A stretch of 11,623 bases of DNA from contig JANBTH010000766.1 of assembly GCA_027578815.1 (NCBI GenBank), positions 1 through 11,623 of the forward strand. Direction: 5' to 3'. Source of the stretch: Coemansia sp. RSA 1804 (taxonomy: Eukaryota; Kickxellomycota; Kickxellomycetes; Kickxellales; Kickxellaceae). The translations under genes were made by a program, and so were the position numbers. Below, one piece after another: positions 6,502 to 11,623 of this stretch. Under the pieces are notes generated by a model. The model saw only the letters and a list, made by a program, of their open reading frames with translations, was not told the DNA's origin and ran no database searches. The stretch's first letter is position 1, and each line of letters starts with the position of its first letter.

Positions 6502-8490
6502 ATGGTGCTGGACAATGATCCGCAGCAGCTGAACCCACAAACTGCTACTACCGCGTATAAACAACCGACCGAACACCAGGTGCTTGTTGTTATCGACACA
6601 AACTTCTTTATAGACCATCTTCCTCTGATAAGCAAGCTGGCAGATCTGGCTGGCATAAATGGAGTGCTAATTGTTGTTCCATGGGTCGTCATCCAGGAGC
6701 TCGACGGGCTGAAGATGAGCTCCAAGAGCTCTGGGTCGCAAGAGTGGCTAGACTCTTCCGACAGCGTTGGAGCAGTGGCGCGCAGTTCTTCGAGATTTCT
6801 GGAGTCTGTGCTTGAACAGAACAATAGCCCATTCGTGTTTCAAAAGCGCTCGGAATATCTGCAGTATGAAGAGGTTAATGATGACAAGATACTGGACTGC
6901 TGCTTGTATTTCTGTAAAGAGTTTGGGCTTCCGGTTGTTGTTTTGACCAAGGATCGCAATCTTAGCATAAAAGTGCGTGTGAATGGTTGTGCTGTCTGCT
7001 CTGAAGCATCGACACGTGCTGAGGACTTTGTACTCAACATCAAGGCTGCTGCTCTAAAAGCGCACTCGTACCAAACACAAGAAAGCAAAAGATCCGCCGT
7101 AAGAACCCCAGCTGATGATCCTGGCTCAGCAAAGACAGAAGAGTATTCTTCTGGACCATCCGTAACTATTCCGCTCTCTTCCAGAATAATAGCAAAGCCA
7201 AGGTTTCTGAAGAAATCTGGAACTTTGAGTCAGACGCTACCAACTCCACAACGATATCAAACTACGGCTTTAACTCAGCCTGACAGCCATATTAATGACG
7301 ATGGTAATTCTCACAGTGATATTAAAGATGAAAGCGGAGCCAAAAGAATAAGCCTTGGATCCGACGCGTTGGTCAAAAGCAAGTCAGCAGCAGCATCAAA
7401 ACACACGAATTCTCAGATGCTACGTGCTCACACAAAATCCGATCGATTGCGTCGACGCTCTAGTAATATTAAAGGTGCTGGAGTGTTATCTCCCTACATA
7501 AAAGAGACTAAGGCTTACAATTGGGATGGCTTTCCATTTACATTTTCGGTTCCAAGTAGTATTCCAGAAGTTGACAGTGCAGTAAGCGTCTGGGATGCTG
7601 GTAATAGCGGCCGCACTATGCCCAGAGAGCTGGCCAATGTAAATGGTACAGAGACTGCAGATATGCCGGAGTCAGACAGCATGGATGTTGATTTTGTGGA
7701 TGACGCGAGACACGCCGGCACACATAGCAATCCAACATCTAATGTACCACGCTCTGCTGTTGCCGGCACTTCTTCTGTTGCTGCTACCACCTACATCTCA
7801 GGCACCGCTGTTGTGAGCAGAAATCTGAGGAACCCGACACCACAAACAGATATTGCGAAAACATCGTTGAAACGGTCTATCACTCCAGAGCCCACGGATC
7901 AGCCCGTTGTCATATATCTAGACGAATCGCCTCTGAAAGCAAGACTTGCACGGCAAAGCATTGCACAAAGAACAGCAACCAGTGTTTCTGAGGACATTGT
8001 CCGGTACATGTGCGATACCAAATATTGTGCGCTTACCAGTCTTTTGGTAGAGCGCTTGGAGCAAAAGAATACAATCCTTAAGAGTCTCGGTAGCATTACG
8101 ACAGGGTTCGATCCGCCGCCCTGGCGCACAAGTACAGTTCTGTTTACTGTGATTCTTTATCACTGGGATGTGCTGAAGCAGGTTCTGCCCCGCGGAATTG
8201 AAACAAACATTCGTCAGTCGCTTCCGTGGATAATGTATGTGGAAGAACTGCAGTCATGCCCACAGCTGAAGCGCCCACTTCCACCGAATTTGCGTATCGC
8301 CCCCTTTGCGCGCACATCTCACTCCAGCCAGACATCTGAGGACCCCGATCTGGTGTCTGAGACAAAGTTGCTCATCCAGCTTGCAAAACGTCTTCTTGCG
8401 CAATGTGCGCTTGTTGAGAACGACGTTCAAGAGAGACAGCGCCAAAAGCTGGTGAGCAGCTGGGTCACGTGGCAGAACTCAAAAGACTGA
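6502..8490 (+). CDS. SWT1: SWT1-like nuclear PIN-domain RNA endonuclease
   Basis: A 662-residue protein. SWT1 proteins are endoribonucleases of nuclear mRNP surveillance at the nuclear pore, acting on improperly packaged transcripts. Seen: a PIN domain at about 27-165 with the expected acidic residues, VVIDTNFF (Asp32), IQELDGLK (Glu66), NDDKILDC (Asp127/128, Asp132) and VLTKDRN (Asp151). The insert between the Glu and the third acidic site contains the usual AR...FL helix. A long, polar, low-complexity linker (about 185-490) includes basic patches such as DRLRRRSS, suited to nuclear targeting, and an isolated aromatic motif NWDGFPFTF at about 340. The C-terminal helical domain (about 490-662) has DPPPWRTSTVLFTVILYHWD, which matches the SWT1-type C-terminal region as I know it. 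The catalytic residues look intact. It precedes a NOP12-like gene on the same strand. Confidence 0.8.
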   Translation: MVLDNDPQQLNPQTATTAYKQPTEHQVLVVIDTNFFIDHLPLISKLADLAGINGVLIVVPWVVIQELDGLKMSSKSSGSQEWLDSSDSVGAVARSSSRFLESVLEQNNSPFVFQKRSEYLQYEEVNDDKILDCCLYFCKEFGLPVVVLTKDRNLSIKVRVNGCAVCSEASTRAEDFVLNIKAAALKAHSYQTQESKRSAVRTPADDPGSAKTEEYSSGPSVTIPLSSRIIAKPRFLKKSGTLSQTLPTPQRYQTTALTQPDSHINDDGNSHSDIKDESGAKRISLGSDALVKSKSAAASKHTNSQMLRAHTKSDRLRRRSSNIKGAGVLSPYIKETKAYNWDGFPFTFSVPSSIPEVDSAVSVWDAGNSGRTMPRELANVNGTETADMPESDSMDVDFVDDARHAGTHSNPTSNVPRSAVAGTSSVAATTYISGTAVVSRNLRNPTPQTDIAKTSLKRSITPEPTDQPVVIYLDESPLKARLARQSIAQRTATSVSEDIVRYMCDTKYCALTSLLVERLEQKNTILKSLGSITTGFDPPPWRTSTVLFTVILYHWDVLKQVLPRGIETNIRQSLPWIMYVEELQSCPQLKRPLPPNLRIAPFARTSHSSQTSEDPDLVSETKLLIQLAKRLLAQCALVENDVQERQRQKLVSSWVTWQNSKD

Positions 8491-8696
8491 CTTTTTGGAT
8501 CAATCAACAAAATCAGATTAATACTGTCTTGGATTATCTCTTTTTTTTGCGAAAAAAAATTAGCCAAAAATATGAAACAGGCTTTTTAGCTTCGCATTTC
8601 TCAAGAAAACGCTTTATTTATTTGTTGTTGCCATTATTATTTGCTCAAGATCCATTTGTATCTATTTTCTTACTTGTAAAAGCTTGTATCTCAAGG
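8491..8696 (+). other. Spacer between SWT1-like and NOP12-like genes (3' UTR plus promoter)
   Basis: 206 bp of AT-rich sequence that must hold the 3' end of the SWT1-like transcript and the promoter of the next gene. The reading frame of the downstream gene stays open through it, but the encoded residues are Phe/Lys-rich and unlike any RRM protein N terminus. No canonical AATAAA was found here; the poly(dT)/poly(dA) hairpin at 8541-8559 is the only prominent structure. Confidence 0.5.
8541..8559. repeat. Perfect palindrome T8-GCG-A8
   Basis: TTTTTTTTGCGAAAAAAAA is an exact inverted repeat with a 3-nt centre. It lies 50 bp after the SWT1-like stop and about 138 bp before the NOP12-like start. 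Poly(dA:dT) tracts exclude nucleosomes in fungal promoters, so a promoter role for the downstream gene is likelier than an RNA terminator; both are inference. Confidence 0.6.
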
Positions 8697-9911
8697 ATGG
8701 TGGATACTCAAAAAGGCGAATTATCGCAGTTTCTGCTGGCTGGCAAGGACACGAATAAAGAGGCGGCTATCAACGGCGCTATTGACGACTTGTTTAAAAA
8801 CGCACCACCACAGGCGCCGATTAAGCCTGTGGTTATTCCTGAAGCCAGTCATTCCATAGAGGCGACAGAGGATAAAAGGCCAAGAAAAAAGACAGCCAAT
8901 GCCACCACCACCGACACACAGGAAACCGGTGCAAAAGATGCCAAAGGAACTGCTAGGATAAAGCGTGCACGCAAGACGCAGGTCAGGTTTGATGAACAAG
9001 CGGGAGACAGTGAGGACAGCGATGTAGAGATGGCCGACGGCGAGGGTCCTGCTAAGAAACCGAAGAAAGCATTGCTTGGACGTATGCCCCAAGATCCGGA
9101 GACGCTGAAACGCACCCTGTTTGTTGGCAACCTATCGATCAACTGCATCACAGACCAGACAAAATACAAGAAATTCAAAGCGCTGTGTTCGCAGCATGGA
9201 CAAGTCAACTCGATCCGGTTCAGATCGATTGCGTTTGCAGAGCTACTGCCGCGTAAGATTGCATTTATTCGTGGAAGCTTCCACTCGGAGCGGCAAACAT
9301 GCAATGCGTATGTTGAGTTTGCGGAGGCCGAGAGCGCAACCAAGGCGCGGAAGCTCAATGCCACTCTGTTTGATGAGAAGCATATCCGCGTGAACCTGGC
9401 AAGCAACGAAAAGAGCTACGACATGAAGCGGTCAGCGTTTGTGGGCAATCTGGACTTTGCAGCCGAGGAGGAGGATCTGTGGCGGCATTTCGAGGCGTGT
9501 GGTGCTGTGGAGAATGTGCGCATTGTCAGGGATCCAAAGACAAGCCTGGGCAAGGGATTTGGATATGTGCAATTTACCGATCGCTCAGCCGTTGTGCTTG
9601 CTCTCAAGCTCGACGGTTCCGAACTTAATTCGCGCAAACTGCGTGTTCAGCGCGGAAGCGAAAAGATAATCAAGGAGAAGCAGCGTTCTTCTGCCAAAGT
9701 CCCTAGAGCAGGCGTGGCAAAGACCGCAGCGCCTATCTTTGAAGGAACACGCTCTGTAAAGGGGGACAAGCCATCCGCGAAGAAGCGCCGCACGGAGAGG
9801 AGCAAGTCGTTTGCGGAAAAGCGACTGAATGCTGCAAAACCGGCAAGAACAAGAGCGAAAGAAGGAAAGGCCGGGTCATCGGCTCATGGCAGATTTAAGA
9901 CTCGCAAGTGA
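8697..9911 (+). CDS. NOP12: NOP12/RBM34-like nucleolar protein with two RRMs
   Basis: A 404-residue RNA-binding protein of the NOP12 (yeast) / RBM34 (animal) family, which works in the nucleolus in large-subunit pre-rRNA maturation. Seen: an acidic/basic N-terminal third with Lys/Arg clusters and a DSEDSDVEMADGE acidic patch (about 100-115); RRM1 from about 140 (TLFVGNLS) carrying the family-typical long loop VRSIRFRS-like segment (here VNSIRFRSIAFAELLPRK) before NAYVEF; RRM2 from about 246 with RNP2 AFVGNLDF, DLWRHFEACGAVENVRIVRD and RNP1 GKGFGYVQF (about 285-293); and a strongly basic C-terminal tail (about 318-404). I start at the ATG at 8697. An upstream in-frame ATG at 8469 overlaps the SWT1-like coding end and would add 76 implausible residues. 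Aromatic RNP residues are present, so RNA binding is expected. Confidence 0.88.
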   Translation: MVDTQKGELSQFLLAGKDTNKEAAINGAIDDLFKNAPPQAPIKPVVIPEASHSIEATEDKRPRKKTANATTTDTQETGAKDAKGTARIKRARKTQVRFDEQAGDSEDSDVEMADGEGPAKKPKKALLGRMPQDPETLKRTLFVGNLSINCITDQTKYKKFKALCSQHGQVNSIRFRSIAFAELLPRKIAFIRGSFHSERQTCNAYVEFAEAESATKARKLNATLFDEKHIRVNLASNEKSYDMKRSAFVGNLDFAAEEEDLWRHFEACGAVENVRIVRDPKTSLGKGFGYVQFTDRSAVVLALKLDGSELNSRKLRVQRGSEKIIKEKQRSSAKVPRAGVAKTAAPIFEGTRSVKGDKPSAKKRRTERSKSFAEKRLNAAKPARTRAKEGKAGSSAHGRFKTRK

Positions 9912-10274
9912 TATTTGCACAAAGAACAGTTGAGCTCTTTCCCATTTCTCAAGATGTTCGATCTGTTCATAACAAGATGAAATGGGCGGATGATGGTGTT
10001 TCTGCGCGTGTTTTAACGACTGTTTGAACACTAGCTGTTTTCATCACGCAAACGGCGCTGGGTGTGTCTTTCTTCTTATTCAGGAACACGGCTGGGTCAT
10101 GAATGCGAGTTGTGGTATAAAAGGCGCTGTAAAGTCGTTAGCCATTTCGTTTCAGATAGAACCAGGAATCTTCAGAGCACCACTTCTCTTGGGTCTTTTT
10201 TTCAACTCTTACCAGCTTACCTTCTGCATTAAACGCAACCGAATCCTTTTTGCCTTCATTCTTAGCTCAACAAC
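9912..10274 (+). promoter_or_regulatory. 3' UTR of NOP12-like gene and TATA-containing promoter of the secreted-protein gene
   Basis: 363 bp without a supported gene. The first part is the 3' flank of the NOP12-like gene, with no AATAAA seen. The second part carries a good TATA box, TATAAAAGG at 10116-10124, 159 bp before the next ATG, then a pyrimidine-rich leader (about 10180-10275) ending CAACAATG. A strong core promoter and pyrimidine-rich leader are typical of highly expressed fungal secreted or cell-wall proteins. Confidence 0.55.
10116..10124 (+). promoter_or_regulatory. TATA box
   Basis: TATAAAAGG, a canonical TATA box, lies 159 bp upstream of the secreted-protein start codon. With initiation 30-60 bp downstream it would give a 5' UTR of about 100-130 nt. 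Confidence 0.6.
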
Positions 10275-11000
10275 ATGTTCAAGTCTGTCTCTCTTGTCTA
10301 CGCGCTGGCTGTTGCAATTGCTTACAGCTTCCCTGTTCCAGACGGCAATTACGATGCTGCCGTTCTGGAGAAGCGTCATGCCTGCGATGGAGTGGGCTGT
10401 GGCGTGCCAGGCTGCGGTGTGCCATTCCTTGCCAGCGGCCTGTACCCGAACACCCAGTTCATTGGGCCTGGGTTTGTGCATACCAAGGTGTATCCTGACA
10501 TTACCTTTTCGGCTATCCATGGCGGCGGCGGCTTGATTGGATCCACAACCCCACCTGCCCCGCCAGCGGCTCCTGCTGTCCCTGCTGTTCCAGACTGCGG
10601 TCAGCCAGCAGTTCAGCCTTGCCAGGAGGCAAATGTTGCACCTCCAGCTCCGGTTACAGCTCCTCCCGCCGTTGCACCACCAGCCCCCGACTGCAATCAA
10701 AACGTAGTCCAGCCAGCTCCGGCTCCTCCCGCCGTTGCTCCTCCAGCTCCTGACTGCAACCAGAACGCAGTCCAGCCATCCCAGGGCGCAGATGTGACAC
10801 CTCCTGCCCCGGCATGCGACCAGAGCAATGCCCAGGGCTGCGCAGGCACACCCTCGACGTCGTACAGCTTTAACAGCAGCCAGAGCAAGAATGTTGCTGC
10901 TTCGAACTACAAGGAGAAGACCGTTTACATGCACAACAAGGAGGGAGCATCGGTCAACGCTTCATCCGACTGCAATACGAACATTAGCTACAACGGATGA
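10275..11000 (+). CDS. Secreted Cys- and Pro/Ala-rich repeat protein with Kex2-like site
   Basis: A 241-residue protein of no family I recognise. Seen: a signal peptide (residues 1-18, MFKSVSLVYALAVAIAYS); a short propeptide-like segment ending LEKR (Lys33-Arg34), a typical Kex2/furin site; a small Cys/Gly module with cysteines at 37, 42 and 47, spaced five apart; a Gly/aromatic region to about 90; a Pro/Ala-rich repeat region (about 93-180) in which each unit carries one Cys in a (P)xCxQ context; and a Ser/Asn-rich tail with N-glycosylation sequons. There are ten cysteines in all, an even number compatible with disulfides. Inference: an extracellular or wall-associated protein, perhaps abundant given the TATA box and C-ending codons. 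There is no GPI-type hydrophobic C terminus, so it is probably released or disulfide-linked. Effector, adhesin or spore-coat roles are all possible and none is shown. Confidence 0.75.
   Translation: MFKSVSLVYALAVAIAYSFPVPDGNYDAAVLEKRHACDGVGCGVPGCGVPFLASGLYPNTQFIGPGFVHTKVYPDITFSAIHGGGGLIGSTTPPAPPAAPAVPAVPDCGQPAVQPCQEANVAPPAPVTAPPAVAPPAPDCNQNVVQPAPAPPAVAPPAPDCNQNAVQPSQGADVTPPAPACDQSNAQGCAGTPSTSYSFNSSQSKNVAASNYKEKTVYMHNKEGASVNASSDCNTNISYNG
10659..10784 (+). repeat. 63-bp tandem duplication inside the secreted-protein gene
   Basis: Two adjacent 63-bp units (10659-10721 and 10722-10784) encode residues 129-149 and 150-170, sharing APPAVAPPAPDCNQN and VQP. By eye they differ at about ten positions, mostly third codon positions, indicating duplication followed by constraint on the protein. 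More degenerate relatives flank them (around VPDCGQPAVQP and PAPACDQSNAQ). The unit length is a multiple of three, so copy number can vary without frameshift. Confidence 0.8.
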
Positions 11001-11121
11001 TATGTAGCCCATATTCGACCACACGGTGAGACCTAGCACCATTGGCACTCTTCTCTATGCCGATCGAAATAGGGCAATGTCATAGCGATAGCTATCCTTC
11101 TCGATTGCCGATGATTACGAG

Positions 11122-11139
11122 AATAAAATGGTATTTTAT
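11122..11139 (+). terminator. Polyadenylation signal AATAAA within a small AT palindrome
   Basis: AATAAA at 11122-11127 lies 122 bp after the secreted-protein stop, at a suitable distance for 3' end formation. It is part of an inverted repeat, ATAAAAT (11123-11129) and ATTTTAT (11133-11139) around GGT. T-rich sequence follows before the next gene. Signal use is inferred from position. Confidence 0.55.
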
Positions 11140-11225
11140 CTCTCTTTCGTTGTATTGCTTTGGTTATAATTTTCATCTTTTAGTCCCCTCCTTTTTGACG
11201 CTGAAATAAGAACAAAGGCAAAGCA

Positions 11226-11623
11226 ATGCACGACAATAGTTTGGTAGTAAGCAAAACAGAGGCATTTGTGAAGGAGTATATGAGCAAGTACGACTGCTCC
11301 CACGACTGGTACCATGTGCAGCGGGTGGTGCGACAGGCGCTGGCATTAGCAACAGCAGAGTCGCAGACCAAGTTGGTTGATATGCTTGTAGTACATCTGG
11401 CAGCTCTGTTGCACGATGTTGACGACGCAAAGTGCGTGCAGGCTGGAGAAGAGCGCTTTGACTGCAAGGGCTTTCTTGTTGGAGCTGGCGTAGACCAGGA
11501 AAGGGCAGAACTGGTGTGCAGAATCGCTGATTCTGTTTCGTTCCGAAAGGAGCTTTTGTTTATTGAGCAGGCAAAGCAGGGATTGGGAGACAATGAGGAG
11601 GAGGAATGGCGCAGAAATTGCGT
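11226..11623 (+). CDS. HD-domain metal-dependent phosphohydrolase, 5' part (runs off the window)
   Basis: The first 132 residues of an HD-superfamily hydrolase, open to the window edge. Seen: HDWYHVQRVVRQALALA (His26, Asp27, His30), the typical start of the YpgQ/YedJ-like soluble HD phosphohydrolases, followed by LAALLHDVDDAK with the HD pair His63-Asp64, then the family-like AELVCRIADSVSFRKEL segment. These motifs provide the metal ligands; members hydrolyse nucleotides or related phosphate esters, but the substrate here cannot be told. The ATG at 11226 is the first Met after an in-frame TGA at 11202. Fungal homologues are usually about 210-250 residues, so roughly half is present. The gene starts about 100 bp after the preceding gene's polyadenylation signal, so its promoter is short. 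Confidence 0.8.
   Translation, partial: MHDNSLVVSKTEAFVKEYMSKYDCSHDWYHVQRVVRQALALATAESQTKLVDMLVVHLAALLHDVDDAKCVQAGEERFDCKGFLVGAGVDQERAELVCRIADSVSFRKELLFIEQAKQGLGDNEEEEWRRNC

Noticed and set aside
8469..8696. 76-residue N-terminal extension of the NOP12-like protein
   Set aside because: It overlaps the SWT1-like coding end, traverses the poly-T/poly-A palindrome and encodes Phe/Leu-rich sequence unlike any NOP12 N terminus.
10209..10934. Minus-strand 241-codon frame rich in Arg, Trp, Cys and Gly
   Set aside because: It is the mirror of the Pro/Ala-rich secreted gene. Its odd composition is what a GC-rich Pro/Ala coding strand gives in antisense, and it has no start context.
11173..11593. Minus-strand frames opposite the HD-domain gene
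   Set aside because: The plus strand carries the HD motifs in a frame open to the window edge; the minus frames show no motif.
1..11623. tRNA, rRNA, CRISPR array, transposon ends or prophage genes
   Set aside because: Looked for by eye on both strands. No cloverleaf-like sequence, regularly spaced repeats, transposase or reverse transcriptase motifs, or long terminal repeats were seen.

Overview
The window looks like nuclear DNA of a fungus, most likely an early-diverging, gene-dense lineage. A Kickxellomycotina/Zoopagomycota-like origin is my inference, with moderate to low confidence. Evidence for a compact eukaryotic genome: a mitochondrial GatC-type protein with a basic presequence, an SWT1-type PIN endonuclease, a NOP12/RBM34-type nucleolar RRM protein, Golgi/ER-type type II membrane glycosyltransferases, a secreted protein with a Kex2-like dibasic site, a TATA box and an AATAAA signal, and no bacterial operon signals or ribosome binding sites. 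All the main genes read as single exons. I saw no RNA gene, transposon or CRISPR array.

Left arm (1-2348, minus strand): two tandem glycosyltransferase family 25 (GT25) paralogues, 89 bp apart. The downstream copy (109-1257) keeps the acidic EDD-type motif expected for sugar-nucleotide/metal binding. The upstream copy (1347-2348) keeps the same architecture but has Ser-Cys-Ala at that position and looks like an intact, expressed-type pseudo-glycosyltransferase. This is the most notable observation in the window.

Gap (2349-3644): about 1.3 kb with no confident gene. It holds an inverted repeat, a TATA-like element, a 12-bp tandem repeat, and several short, strongly hydrophobic reading frames on both strands that could be small membrane/secreted peptides or exons of an unrecognised spliced gene.

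Middle (3645-6167): a 630-residue ribonuclease-inhibitor-type leucine-rich-repeat protein (plus) converges on a mitochondrial GatC-like amidotransferase subunit (minus), with 117 bp between the stop codons.

Right arm (6502-11623, plus strand): GatC and SWT1 share a 334-bp divergent promoter. SWT1 (nuclear RNA surveillance endonuclease) is followed after 206 bp by a NOP12-like ribosome-biogenesis factor. A TATA-driven gene for a secreted Cys/Pro/Ala-rich repeat protein comes next, and finally the 5' part of an HD-domain phosphohydrolase that runs off the window.

There is no obvious pathway linking the genes. The RNA-related ones (SWT1, NOP12, GatC) are housekeeping. The accessory and potentially novel content is the GT25 pair, the hydrophobic small-ORF gap and the secreted repeat protein.
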